Numbered from the stretch's first letter, positions 16,709 through 25,933 are shown. The stretch is DNA of 64,000 nt from Paenibacillus sp. FSL H8-0548 (GCF_038630985.1 NZ_CP152049.1:5724501-5788500), one strand, 5' to 3'. Program-made: numbers and translations. Notes: generated by a model from the letters alone, not told the origin.

Positions 16709-16852
16709 GTTCAAGGTATATCGTTTAAGGAGAAGCAGCCTAGCCTGCACTTTGTACAACAGAAACCTTACGTGAGAGCTGTTTCTGCTGGCTACATTGT
16801 AATTATGCAGGAGAATGAGCTCCAAACCAACGAATATCGCCCTATTTCCTAA
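16709..16852 (+). pseudogene. Possible 3' remnant of a lost gene (47 codons, no start)
   Basis: Directly after the 97-bp repeats one plus-strand frame reads VQGISFKEKQPSLHFVQQ and on to QENELQTNEYRPIS before TAA. The composition looks protein-like, but there is no start codon with a ribosome binding site and the frame runs back into repeat sequence. I do not recognise a family. It may equally be chance. Confidence 0.2.
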
Positions 16853-16988
16853 ACGAACTAACCCAACTATATCAGTTGAACCAAAGAAATCGGCGATGTC
16901 CTTGACTGCTTTTCCCTTAAGATCTACATACAACGCTTGATAAGGTTCATACCTGCGGCGTTCTTTTGTTTATTTCATAAATGCGTTT

Positions 16989-17810
16989 TCAGCTTTGGCT
17001 CTCGATGGCTTCATAGGCCGACTGCATATGGAACATCTGTGAGGAAGGATCAATGGCTTCGTTTTTGGCCTGGAATCGATATTCTAAGGATACCCTCATA
17101 CGATCCTCTGAACGATTATCCATAGCTTTATGAACCGTTAAGCCATGAAACATAAGCAAGTCTCCTGCTTTAAAATGAGTAGTTCTCCACTTTTCACCAA
17201 GTGAATCACATTTTTCATGTGAAATGCCATGTCCGCCTGTGCCAACCATAGGTTCGTGCTCCAGCATTGTTCCCAAATGATTGGTGCGCGGCAGCACCGC
17301 CAGCCCCCCTAGCTCTTCAGGACAATCTCCCGCTGGAATCCAACACGTATACGTATTGGGTGTTCCTTTAATGTAAAACGTATCTTGATGCGGCGGTGTT
17401 GTATTTTTAAAGCTTTGCGGGAAAGTGATCCGACCGATTCTGCGTCTATGTTCTATAATTTCGCTGTCCAATAACCCCGTGAACAAAAGCGATAACAACG
17501 GATGCTGTCCAAAAGCATTGAAGCTTGGAAGCTCCAAAATTTTGCGATAGAGCGGTGAGGTTTCGAATTTGCGAGATTCAAGGAGCGGAGCTCCTGAATA
17601 AATGCCGTCAATTAAAGGCGAATCCTCTTTCACAAGCCCATATTCAGCAGCCACCGATAAAATATCTTCTCGGATCGCCATCAGGGTATGAACATCAAGC
17701 AAGCCTCGAAAAAACAAATACCCCTCCTCGTGTAATTTAGCTCTTAAAGCGCTGATGTTGTTAACTAGATGAGTCGATGATTCAAGCTCCAGCATCTCTT
17801 GTGTCGCCAT
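16989..17810 (-). CDS. Phytanoyl-CoA dioxygenase (PhyH) family protein
   Basis: A second PhyH-type Fe(II)/2-oxoglutarate oxygenase, 273 residues from ATG 17810. That ATG follows GAGGAGG at good spacing; the open frame extends to 17912 but lacks a site there. Seen: the HQD metal motif (His141, Asp143) and the distal FHGLTVHKAMDNRSEDRMR region with His and Arg ligands. By eye it is only distantly related to the first PhyH protein at 4793. It diverges from an AraC regulator across a 146-base spacer holding a perfect 16-base palindrome. The substrate is unknown; hydroxylation of a small cytosolic metabolite is the family-level expectation. Confidence 0.87.
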   Translation of the reverse strand: MATQEMLELESSTHLVNNISALRAKLHEEGYLFFRGLLDVHTLMAIREDILSVAAEYGLVKEDSPLIDGIYSGAPLLESRKFETSPLYRKILELPSFNAFGQHPLLSLLFTGLLDSEIIEHRRRIGRITFPQSFKNTTPPHQDTFYIKGTPNTYTCWIPAGDCPEELGGLAVLPRTNHLGTMLEHEPMVGTGGHGISHEKCDSLGEKWRTTHFKAGDLLMFHGLTVHKAMDNRSEDRMRVSLEYRFQAKNEAIDPSSQMFHMQSAYEAIESQS

Positions 17811-17846
17811 AGTGGTTTCCTCCTCGGAATGGTAAGATATAAAATA

Positions 17847-17862
17847 TAATCTCATGAGATTA
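17847..17862. promoter_or_regulatory. Perfect 16-bp palindrome in the divergent PhyH/AraC spacer
   Basis: TAATCTCATGAGATTA is fully self-complementary. It sits 37 bases upstream of the PhyH ATG, overlapping where its promoter should be, and is a candidate operator for the divergently encoded AraC regulator or another dimeric protein. Confidence 0.4.
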
Positions 17863-17956
17863 CTCTCAGCATAATCCTTCAATCCTGTTCTGTCTTTGCT
17901 CTTCATAATCAAGTATTTGATCTTTATAAAGATGATAACTTCCGAGGAGATAACGT

Positions 17957-18856
17957 ATGGAGCAAATATTAGGCTGGGAACAGCTAAGTCCTGTTATTTT
18001 ATATAGTAATCGGCTTAATTGTGAACCTGGCTACACCTTTGGCCCCAGAATCATTAGAGAATACCAATTTATTTACGTTATTAGCGGACAAGGAAAAGCC
18101 TTCATAGGAGATCGATCCTACGAGGCTAAGCCGGGGGATTTATTTTTCTATGGGCCTGACCTCATCCATCAATTTGTTTCTTCTACTGAAAAACCGTTTA
18201 GTTTATACGGTTTGCACTTTACACCGTCTGGCCAAATTCCTGCAGTAGGAGCTGTGCCGCTGCGTCCTCCTATCGACGTAAAGCCTGGCTATTCTTCAGC
18301 TGCAGCGACGACTGAGCTCCTTATTGGAGATCCGGCCGATCGTCTGCGCATACCTGAATATACAACGCTTAGCGCCAGTTTTGTTGAAGCTTTTTTTGAA
18401 CGGGCAGTGGAAACCTTCCAGCATCCAGACGCGAAGCATCATTTTGACAATCGAGTCCTGCTAAGCCAGTTCTTGCTTGAGCTTCACAAATGGTTTAGAC
18501 AAGTCAGGACGACACGGTACTCACCTGAACAAGCTCAGCTAGTGGAGTCGATGAAGCAGCTGCTTCAGCAGCATGCCCAGCTGCCATACCAACGAAAATG
18601 GTTGTCGGATTGGACTCGCTATCACGAAAATCATGCTTCATCGCTATTTGTATTGCATGCAGGTATATCCCCACATGATTATTTTATTAATTGCAAGCTT
18701 GAGCTGGCTAAAAAATTACTGGCGAATGACGGCTTAAGCGTACTGGAGACCGCTGATACGCTGCACTTTAATTCCATCCACCACTTTTCACGCTTGTTCA
18801 AGCGCAGAGTCGGTTGTCCGCCTAGTCTATATCGTCAATTGGAGACGCTGATCTAG
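17957..18856 (+). CDS. AraC family transcriptional regulator
   Basis: A 299-residue AraC protein with an N-terminal cupin-like domain (YEAKPGDLFFYGPDLIHQF) and a C-terminal helix-turn-helix region of which the second helix pair is clear (LSVLETADTLHFNSIHHFSR, then RVGCPPSLYRQL). The first helix pair (RYHENHASSLFVLHAGISP) is less typical. The start has a GAGGAG site. It is divergent from the PhyH-like gene at 16989-17810, which is the most likely target, and convergent with the Gfo/Idh operon, ending 13 bases from its stop with no obvious terminator between. Confidence 0.88.
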   Translation: MEQILGWEQLSPVILYSNRLNCEPGYTFGPRIIREYQFIYVISGQGKAFIGDRSYEAKPGDLFFYGPDLIHQFVSSTEKPFSLYGLHFTPSGQIPAVGAVPLRPPIDVKPGYSSAAATTELLIGDPADRLRIPEYTTLSASFVEAFFERAVETFQHPDAKHHFDNRVLLSQFLLELHKWFRQVRTTRYSPEQAQLVESMKQLLQQHAQLPYQRKWLSDWTRYHENHASSLFVLHAGISPHDYFINCKLELAKKLLANDGLSVLETADTLHFNSIHHFSRLFKRRVGCPPSLYRQLETLI

Positions 18857-18869
18857 CGAAAGCTCTTCC

Positions 18870-19871
18870 CTACAACGACATTGCTTCTCGACTGTCTACT
18901 GATTCATTCGCTTTAATGACTAGGCCGAGCGATAGAGCTGCATCCTTATACGATGAACGGATTGACGAAGGATCTCCAGTTCTTACAGCTTCGAGGAACA
19001 CCCGTGCTTCTTCCGCATACATATTTTCATCCACATAATGAAGAGCTATCTCTTCTCCCTTGAACCTGCCTTGAAGCCTGCTGCCTAGCTGAGTCAAATC
19101 GATGAGAAGCCGATAGTCATGTGATAGAAGTTCTATCTTCGCCTGAGACTCTGCGATGCCCCAGGAATGAGTATGGGTATGAAGGGTTCCCGATGTATAC
19201 GCTAGATTGACAATGAAATTTTCTTCGACCGTGAATTCCTCGCTCTTCTGTCTTTGAACATTGCTGCCGAACGCATGTATATCCCTTACTGTACCTGCGC
19301 TGGAGCCTGCAACATAACGAGCAGCATCTACCAAATGGATAGCCTGATCAAATAAAGGACCTCCAGAAAGCGATTTATTGTACAGCCACCGAGGAGTGGT
19401 CGCTTGAATCAGACCAGCCCCGCATACATGGATGCTGCGCACTATAGGCACAGGACTCCCGGAAGCTTCAATGAGCTCCTTGGCTTTGCTTACAGCACCG
19501 GTATAGCGGTACATAAAACCTACGGAATGAATGATGCCGCTCTTCTGTATGATCTCCGTTATCTCCACTGCTTCCTGCATCGTTTTAGCCGGCGGCTTCT
19601 CTATGAAGCAAGGAATTCCTCTAGCTGCTGCTTCAGCAATAGGTTCCTTGCGCAGCCCTGGCGGCGTACAAATAAATACGGCGTCAAGCGTTGCCTGCTC
19701 GAACAGCTGCTTGTAGTCTGTATAAGGATCTGCTCCGTATTCACGAGCAATTGCGGCTGTCTTCGTCTTATCTCTGCCGCATACCGCAGCAATCTTAACA
19801 TCAGCGATGTTGACTAAGTTTTTCATATGTCTACTGCCGATCATTCCGATACCGATTATGCCGATTCTCAT
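18870..19871 (-). CDS. Gfo/Idh/MocA family oxidoreductase
   Basis: A 333-residue NAD(P)-dependent dehydrogenase from ATG 19871, which follows GAAAGGGTG and lies four bases after the ROK stop; the open frame extends 39 bases upstream. Seen: Rossmann motif GIIGIGMIGS (residues 4-13), the family EKP motif at residues 91-93, and the C-terminal alpha/beta substrate domain. Family members oxidise or reduce sugars, inositols and sugar derivatives in the cytosol. It is the last gene of the GH105/transport/SIS/ROK operon and probably acts on a monosaccharide freed by the upstream hydrolases. Confidence 0.92.
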   Translation of the reverse strand: MRIGIIGIGMIGSRHMKNLVNIADVKIAAVCGRDKTKTAAIAREYGADPYTDYKQLFEQATLDAVFICTPPGLRKEPIAEAAARGIPCFIEKPPAKTMQEAVEITEIIQKSGIIHSVGFMYRYTGAVSKAKELIEASGSPVPIVRSIHVCGAGLIQATTPRWLYNKSLSGGPLFDQAIHLVDAARYVAGSSAGTVRDIHAFGSNVQRQKSEEFTVEENFIVNLAYTSGTLHTHTHSWGIAESQAKIELLSHDYRLLIDLTQLGSRLQGRFKGEEIALHYVDENMYAEEARVFLEAVRTGDPSSIRSSYKDAALSLGLVIKANESVDSREAMSL

Positions 19872-19875
19872 CAGA

Positions 19876-20853
19876 TTATGACACCCTTTCAAGTAATTCC
19901 ATGTAAGCAACAGTCAGACTGGCGTAATCTCCTACTTGCTCGCCCAATTGAGCAGGAACAATTGCACATACTTGTAACGACCGTCTTAAAGCTTGCTTCT
20001 CAAGGACGGCCAAAACCTCCGGCTCAAGAAGGCTGCGCTGCCGATGATAAATACTGCCGATAACAATTTTCTCTGGGTTTAATATGTCTACTAATATCGC
20101 CAGCCCCATACCTAGCTGCTGACCCACGATACGAATGATATCAATCGCTGCTGCGTCCCCTTGCAGAGCCGCTTCTCCTACCTTTTCTCCCGTAATCACA
20201 TGTAATTCGTCATAGCTTCTGCAGAAGGAAAGCGGCTCTCCTGATTGAAGCGAAGCCAGCGCATAGGATCTGGCGAGCTCCGCGATTCCGCCTCCGCTGC
20301 AAAATCCTTCGAAAGAGCCTGCCTTTCCATAGCCCACTGGGCCAAACGGCGCCATCGCCACATGCCCAATTTCCCCAGCCATATCGTTCGTTCCAGAATA
20401 CAGCTGCCCGTTAAGAATAAGACCTGCTCCCATCCCTGTTCCGAAGGTTAGAAAGACCATATTACGGGTTCCTTTGCCCGCTCCCCATTTCCACTCCGCC
20501 AGTGCACCCGCATTTGCATCGTTCTGCAGCCTTACCGGAGCCTTGTAACGCTCTCGAAACGGAGCTGTGATATCGATATGATCAAAGCCCGGAAGATTGG
20601 GAGGGGACAGGAGCAGTCCCCGCTTGCTGTCCAATGGCCCGCCGCAGCTAATGCCAATCGCAGACGGCTTCTCGACATGATATACAATTAATAAATCCGT
20701 TAACTGCTTTATAAGCATGCCAATGGTCTGATCGGGTCCCGATGGTGTAGCAAACTGTCTTTTCTCTAAAATAATCAATTCCTCGCCCTTGATTTGTCCC
20801 AAGCTGACCGCGCACTTCGTCCCGCCGATATCAATTCCCGCTAAGTAGCCCAT
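19876..20853 (-). CDS. ROK family sugar kinase lacking the usual zinc cysteines
   Basis: A 325-residue ROK protein from ATG 20853. The open frame reaches 21024, but the phosphate-binding motif GIDIGGTKCAV belongs at the N-terminus and upstream residues overlap the SIS gene. Seen: FGTGMGAGLI, the substrate His in EIGHVAM, and the segment GPVGYGKAGSFEGFCSGGG. That segment aligns with the ROK zinc motif CxCGxxGCxE but has none of its three cysteines. There is no DNA-binding domain, so it should be a kinase rather than a repressor. Its start lies 23 bases inside the SIS gene, which implies coupling. The sugar phosphorylated is unknown. Confidence 0.9.
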   Translation of the reverse strand: MGYLAGIDIGGTKCAVSLGQIKGEELIILEKRQFATPSGPDQTIGMLIKQLTDLLIVYHVEKPSAIGISCGGPLDSKRGLLLSPPNLPGFDHIDITAPFRERYKAPVRLQNDANAGALAEWKWGAGKGTRNMVFLTFGTGMGAGLILNGQLYSGTNDMAGEIGHVAMAPFGPVGYGKAGSFEGFCSGGGIAELARSYALASLQSGEPLSFCRSYDELHVITGEKVGEAALQGDAAAIDIIRIVGQQLGMGLAILVDILNPEKIVIGSIYHRQRSLLEPEVLAVLEKQALRRSLQVCAIVPAQLGEQVGDYASLTVAYMELLERVS

Positions 20854-21484
20854 TTGCGAAAAAAGCCTCCTCCAAAGATAAACAAATCGTATGATAAATG
20901 GGGAGATGTCTCTCTTGTATATCCAGCGTTTGCTCATAAGGAACCCGAATCGTGACATCAGCCAAGCCCAGCAGCTTCCCGCCCGAATGACCTGTGAACG
21001 CAATCGTTCGGAGTCCGAATGCACGGGCGACCTGCATGGCTCGTATAACGTTTCTGGAATTTCCAGATGTGCTCAGTCCAATCAGTACATCGCCAGGCTG
21101 ACCATATCCGTATACCTGTTGAGCAAAAACCATATCCGCTTCAACATCGTTAGCATAAGCTGTCATTAATGCCGAATGACTGACGAGTGAGATGGCTGGG
21201 AGTGCCCCTTGAAGATGCTCCGCCAAGTAGCCCCCCTCCTCTGCGAATGCTGAGATAAGTACATTGCGCTGCTCCTTCGGAAGCTCCCTTGGGGAATTGA
21301 AGCCCTTCATCAGCTCGCCGACGATATGCTCGCAATCGGCTGCACTTCCCCCGTTTCCACAGATGAGCAGCTTTCCTCCACGGCTATAAGCAGCTTTCAA
21401 CAGCTCCACCGCTTGATCAATATCAGCAAGACAGCACGTCAAATCCGGGTATTTCACCACAAGACGTTCTATAAGCTTATTCAT
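20831..21484 (-). CDS. SIS domain sugar-phosphate isomerase (GmhA/phosphoheptose isomerase-like)
   Basis: A 217-residue single-SIS-domain protein. Seen: the sugar-phosphate loop CGNGGSAADCEHIVGEL (about residues 42-58), the Ser/Thr-rich loop STSGNSRNV (about 138-146), and the GmhA-like QERHLPIYHTIC near residue 190. GmhA isomerises sedoheptulose-7-phosphate, but many homologues in sugar operons act on other phosphosugars. The gene overlaps both neighbours, by 8 bases with the gene before and 23 with the ROK gene after. With ROK and Gfo/Idh it could form a small monosaccharide-processing set. No heptose-pathway genes lie nearby, so a metabolic role other than LPS or S-layer heptose is favoured. 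Confidence 0.88.
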   Translation of the reverse strand: MNKLIERLVVKYPDLTCCLADIDQAVELLKAAYSRGGKLLICGNGGSAADCEHIVGELMKGFNSPRELPKEQRNVLISAFAEEGGYLAEHLQGALPAISLVSHSALMTAYANDVEADMVFAQQVYGYGQPGDVLIGLSTSGNSRNVIRAMQVARAFGLRTIAFTGHSGGKLLGLADVTIRVPYEQTLDIQERHLPIYHTICLSLEEAFFANGLLSGN

Positions 21485-23174
21485 CGACTGCTGTGTAGCA
21501 CCGAAATTTAAGAATAGAGTCCGTTGGCGTGATCCAATTCACCATCATATTAATGGCATTGCTATGGATGGAATCATTTCGCATAACGATCTCATCATGC
21601 TCATATGCGCCTCCTTCAATGCGAATGCAATCATTGCCGACACGATACAGAGCATCGCCATAGGACAAGCGCTGCGTTAAGGGACCGGTTCTCTCTAGAC
21701 CTTCTCCGCTCAGCAATCCGCTCTCATCAAACATGCAAACCGCTTGCAGATAAAGTCCGTCGGGATCATTTGAGAGCACTCTAACATCCATACCATCGTC
21801 AAGCAGTTTAATTTCAATCGCCGCGTTCATCTTTAGCACACTTGTCTTCTCGCGCAAATGGTTCGGCATATCCACATAGCTGCCCTTAGCGTGCTTCGTA
21901 TGCTCGTCGGTAAGCGGCCCGAAATAGCAGCCCTCCAGTTCGATTTCCATTCTATACAAGTCCTCGCCGAGCTTAGCTATTCCAGGAAATGCCGCGGCAC
22001 CAATACCGAACCAGCCAACTCCGAGCTTCATTCCAAACATGCGAGCTTTCCCATACTGAAGGTAAATGCTCTCCGGCTGTCCCGCCATGACCGTGATACT
22101 AAGCTTATCCCTGCGATGGCGAAGCACGGCTGCACCGTGCGGATGCTTGACGAGCGGACCTAAATAGGGAACATGGGCTGGAACGCGAACAAGATTGCGC
22201 TCTCCGAACAATTCCGTATAGTTGTCTCTTAGCTCTGCTGCCGTTTCTGGCAGTATCATCCGCTCCGGTTCAAGCATCCAATGCATAAGGGCAAACGAAC
22301 CCTTTGGCGCAGTACGAGCCGCCATGCGTGCCATTGCTGCCAATTCCGGGTTCTGATCATAGGAAGCAAGCAAATGATAGGCTACATAGTACCGATCATC
22401 CATGTACGCGATCTTACCTAAATCCTGTCTACCGGAATATTCAGTTGCGATTGTATCCCCCGGATGCATCATATAACGCATCATATGAAGCGTACGGCTG
22501 GCAGCCTCCATCGCTGGCTTATGGTCAAATACTTTGCCTATCGTATAGAGATAATACGAGCACACCGCATTGTAAATCGAATTGCTCCTCTCCGTCCATT
22601 CCCCATACTCAGTAATGTCGAGACCTTCATTTAGAAATTGAAAGGCGCGTGCACGGTATTCGGTGCCGCCAAACAGCTCTTCCATCTTGGCAAGCGCGGA
22701 CGCCATCACCCAGCGATGATTTGGGGTATGAATGCCTCCCGTCAGCAGAGCTGGCGCAGCTCTCTCCATGAATAGCATTAAACAATTTGTAATTTTTTCA
22801 GCTTCCTCTCCCGCATCCCTCATCGCTAATTGCAGTAATGTAGCGACGTGATGAGAGGTGAATGCCGTATCAGGAGGAGAGTCGATATTGCAAAAGTATA
22901 GGGTAACATTACCACTCGGCAGCTGCGTACCAAGAAAAGCTTCCGCTAACCTCTCCATTTCAGGCAGTAATTGTTTATCAAGGTAATAAATAGACTTGGG
23001 CTGGCAGTATAACAGCAGCATCGACGTCAGCCTGCTGAGCTCTTGCCCCTGCACGCGCAGCTTCCTTTTTGCATTTTTTTCGGACTCCATTACGGCCCGG
23101 AGCTCCGCTAATTTAATTTCCTGCTCGCGGACGATTTCATTGATTTGTTCATTGACTACGGATTGCTGATTCAT
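21477..23174 (-). CDS. Uncharacterised protein, possibly an alpha/alpha-toroid polysaccharide lyase-like enzyme
   Basis: 565 residues from ATG 23174, which follows TGGGAGG; the frame opens at 23243. I do not recognise the family with confidence. Residues 1-60 are charged and probably coiled coil. The next 270 or so are alpha-helical with ITEYGEWTERSNSIYNAVCS and TEYSGRQDL, which recall the helical toroid of heparinase II/III-type and related lyases. The C-terminal 230 residues look beta-rich. There is no signal peptide. It lies between the binding-protein gene and the SIS gene in one operon, so a cytosolic role in breaking down or binding the imported oligosaccharide is likely. Function otherwise unknown. 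Confidence 0.7.
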   Translation of the reverse strand: MNQQSVVNEQINEIVREQEIKLAELRAVMESEKNAKRKLRVQGQELSRLTSMLLLYCQPKSIYYLDKQLLPEMERLAEAFLGTQLPSGNVTLYFCNIDSPPDTAFTSHHVATLLQLAMRDAGEEAEKITNCLMLFMERAAPALLTGGIHTPNHRWVMASALAKMEELFGGTEYRARAFQFLNEGLDITEYGEWTERSNSIYNAVCSYYLYTIGKVFDHKPAMEAASRTLHMMRYMMHPGDTIATEYSGRQDLGKIAYMDDRYYVAYHLLASYDQNPELAAMARMAARTAPKGSFALMHWMLEPERMILPETAAELRDNYTELFGERNLVRVPAHVPYLGPLVKHPHGAAVLRHRRDKLSITVMAGQPESIYLQYGKARMFGMKLGVGWFGIGAAAFPGIAKLGEDLYRMEIELEGCYFGPLTDEHTKHAKGSYVDMPNHLREKTSVLKMNAAIEIKLLDDGMDVRVLSNDPDGLYLQAVCMFDESGLLSGEGLERTGPLTQRLSYGDALYRVGNDCIRIEGGAYEHDEIVMRNDSIHSNAINMMVNWITPTDSILKFRCYTAVDE

Positions 23175-23246
23175 GTTCTCTTGCCTCCCATGGATAACAA
23201 AAACGGATGGCGGAGTATTGTACCCACCATCCGTCCTTGTCAATTT

Positions 23247-24893
23247 CTATTCGTTAGTCGTTTTCCAATTCATATTAACCAGATTTTCAGTAACTTCCGC
23301 GTCATATTGTTCTCCGTTATACTTCTTCCAGCCAGAGACAACATTTGCCCATTCCGCATCAAAGTCCTTGGAAATAATCACTTTGGACAGCGCTTCATAG
23401 ATGAACTTGGTCAAGTCGGGAAGGTTCTTCTCCGACACTGGGCGCGGGGTGTCAAACACAGGAATCTGTCTGCCGTAATTCTCGAAGGATCTATAATAAG
23501 GATCAAGAATATCTGCTATCTCTTCTGCGTTCGGCTCATTTGCATATATAGCCACCATCTGCTCCTTAGTCGGGTTGCCCATGTAGCCCTGTGTAATCAA
23601 ATTAAGATCTACCATGTACCAGTCGAGCTCCTCTGTATTTTTTGCAGGGTCGATCGGTACGAACAAGCCGTTCTGCTCCTTGTAATGCACGCCTTCAATA
23701 CCGCCTTGAACCAACGTGAGGTTTTTCGTCAGGAAGTTTAAATATTTAACGGCTGCTGCTGGGTTTTTGGAGGATTTCGGAATCAGATTAAGCAAGCCGT
23801 ATACATTGGATTCTGTCATCGCCTGTGTGCCATTCGGTCTAATGAACGGGTCAAGCGTAACCCATTTCGCTGTTGGCACTGTTTTTCTAGTCTCTTTTGT
23901 AATGGCCCATGGCGTTTCATTAGAGTCTATAAAGCCTGTAGTTCCGGATGTATAATTTTGAATATATTGCTGAGAGTTCACGTCGGTGACGAACTCTTTG
24001 GAGATCAAGCCCTCTGAGTATAATTTATTCATGAATCTGAAATATTCCTTGCCTTCCTCCGTAACAAACGAGGAATGGAATACACCGTCGGTGAAGTTGC
24101 CGCTTGGCATATAAATTTCCGTACCAGGTCCGTCAGATGCTATTCCAGCACCCCACATTGGACCGAAGAAAAATCCTTTCATCCCTTGGCTGATCGCAGG
24201 AAGCGCCCATGGCACAACGTTTGCGCTGCCAAGCCCGCCTGGATCTTTTTCTTTAAACGCTTTCAATACGGTATACAATTCATCAAGCGTAGTTGGCGCC
24301 TTCATATCGAGCTTATCAAGCCAATCCTGACGAATCTTCATATTCGAGCCAGCAGCAGTGCTCATCCGCATAGCAGGTATGGCATAGCGTTTGCCCTTAT
24401 ACGTACCTGCTGCATCTAGTGCAGGGCCAATCTTATTCTTAATATCCGAACCATATTGGTCAAGCAATTCGTCCAGCTCCCATAGGCCGCCTTGCTCTGC
24501 CCACTTGAACATAGCGTTCATATCATAAGTAATGATAATGTCAGGTCCATCGCCTGAAGCCATCCAAATGTTGTTTTTCTCACTTTCTTGGGAACGAGGC
24601 AAAACAACGTACTCCACATCTAAGCCTTCTTTTTTAGCTTCTTCCTGCAGCTTCTTAACAATAACGGTGTCTTCCAGCTTCTGTCCGCTCGGTGAATTCG
24701 AGCGATCCCAAAGCGATACGCGAACCTTTTCCAATTTAACTGGCTCATCTGTTGAAGCCGCACCATTGTTCTTGGCTGGCGTTGAATTACCACCATTATT
24801 TGTATTTTTGTTTCCAGAACAAGCCGCTAGCGATATTGCAACAATAATTAACGACAAACTTAGCAGCAATCCCCTTGTGAAAATCCCCTTCAT
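23247..24893 (-). CDS. Extracellular oligosaccharide-binding lipoprotein (LplA/YtcQ type)
   Basis: A large (548-residue) solute-binding protein typical of the LplA/YtcQ group that serves LplB/YtcP permeases. I prefer ATG 24893, eight bases after AAGGAGG, over the one at 24899. Seen: lipobox LAAC (Cys25), an Asn/Ser linker, then VRVSLWDRSNSPSG and other two-lobe binding-protein sequence. Large size in this group usually goes with oligosaccharide ligands. It follows its two permeases (order LplB-like, YtcP-like, binding protein) and the GH105 hydrolase, consistent with uptake of unsaturated uronate-ended oligosaccharides. Confidence 0.93.
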   Translation of the reverse strand: MKGIFTRGLLLSLSLIIVAISLAACSGNKNTNNGGNSTPAKNNGAASTDEPVKLEKVRVSLWDRSNSPSGQKLEDTVIVKKLQEEAKKEGLDVEYVVLPRSQESEKNNIWMASGDGPDIIITYDMNAMFKWAEQGGLWELDELLDQYGSDIKNKIGPALDAAGTYKGKRYAIPAMRMSTAAGSNMKIRQDWLDKLDMKAPTTLDELYTVLKAFKEKDPGGLGSANVVPWALPAISQGMKGFFFGPMWGAGIASDGPGTEIYMPSGNFTDGVFHSSFVTEEGKEYFRFMNKLYSEGLISKEFVTDVNSQQYIQNYTSGTTGFIDSNETPWAITKETRKTVPTAKWVTLDPFIRPNGTQAMTESNVYGLLNLIPKSSKNPAAAVKYLNFLTKNLTLVQGGIEGVHYKEQNGLFVPIDPAKNTEELDWYMVDLNLITQGYMGNPTKEQMVAIYANEPNAEEIADILDPYYRSFENYGRQIPVFDTPRPVSEKNLPDLTKFIYEALSKVIISKDFDAEWANVVSGWKKYNGEQYDAEVTENLVNMNWKTTNE

Positions 24894-24973
24894 ATTCATT
24901 GCCTCCTTGGTTGTTACGCATTATTTATATTAAGACGGACTGCTTAGCAGCTGCTGGCAGCCCGAGCCGAATA

Positions 24974-25906
24974 TCAACCTTTCACAGAGCCTAGCATCGA
25001 GCCTTTAACAAAATACTTTTGAAGAAATGGATAAACAATGAGAATCGGAACCGTAGCAACGACGATAACAGCCGCCTTCAAAGATTCCTGAACAACGGTA
25101 AAATTACTATCCGCAGACATCTGTTCGATAGAGGTTCCCATTTGTGCAAGGAGCAATATATTTCTAAGCTTAACTTGAAGCGTCGCCAGATCCTGATTGT
25201 CGATATAGAGAACCGCGCCAAAGTAGGAATTCCAATGTCCAACCGCATAGAATAATCCGATGGTTGCCAGCGATGCGCCGGATAGCGGTAAAACGATTTG
25301 CAGCAAATAGCGCATATTCCCGCAGCCGTCAACAATCGATGCTTCACGCAGTTCATCCGGTATGGCCTGAAAGAAGCTTTTCATAATAATGACATTAAAG
25401 GCGCTAATTAGCCCCGGAAGAATGAGCGCCCAGAGTGTATTGAGCAAATACAGCGACTTGATGAGCAGGAATAACGGAATCATGCCTCCGCTAAACAGCA
25501 TCGTGATCACCATAAATCTCATAAACACGGAGCGTCCCTTTAAATCTCGGCGTGACAGTGGATAAGCCGTCGTGACCGTGATAACCAAATTCAAAGCTGT
25601 CCCAACAACCGTTAGATAGATCGTGACTAAGAGAGAACGAATGACAGATTGATCAGCCAGAATCATTTTAATGGAATCCAACTGAAATTGTACTGGCCAC
25701 AGAACAACTTTTCCAGTCTGGATGGCATTACTGCTGCTGAAAGCGTTAGCAAGTGTATTCAAAAAAGGAAACAAACAGACGAAGGTGAACACAATCAATG
25801 TTCCATATACGATAACACTAAAGATGGTCTCACCTAAACTGAATTTGCTGCCTATTAGCTTTTTACTTACTGGTTTATGATCCAGTTCAGTTTCATGAGT
25901 TTCCAT
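24974..25906 (-). CDS. Carbohydrate ABC transporter permease (YtcP type)
   Basis: A 310-residue membrane protein with six hydrophobic segments and the EAA loop REASIVDGCGNMRYLLQIVL. It ends in FVKGSMLGSVKG, the C-terminus seen in YtcP-like permeases (the paralogue at 40596 ends in FAKGILVGSIKG). It pairs with the LplB-like permease 28 bases upstream and relies on an ATPase encoded elsewhere. Start supported by GAGAGGAGAG. Confidence 0.93.
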   Translation of the reverse strand: METHETELDHKPVSKKLIGSKFSLGETIFSVIVYGTLIVFTFVCLFPFLNTLANAFSSSNAIQTGKVVLWPVQFQLDSIKMILADQSVIRSLLVTIYLTVVGTALNLVITVTTAYPLSRRDLKGRSVFMRFMVITMLFSGGMIPLFLLIKSLYLLNTLWALILPGLISAFNVIIMKSFFQAIPDELREASIVDGCGNMRYLLQIVLPLSGASLATIGLFYAVGHWNSYFGAVLYIDNQDLATLQVKLRNILLLAQMGTSIEQMSADSNFTVVQESLKAAVIVVATVPILIVYPFLQKYFVKGSMLGSVKG

Positions 25907-25933
25907 GGACTTCTCTCCTCTCGTACAGGCTGA

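Noticed and set aside
16631..16933. 100-codon minus-strand open frame in the repeat-rich spacer
   Set aside because: Its C-terminal quarter is translated from the 97-bp repeats, it has no convincing ribosome binding site, and it resembles no family I know.
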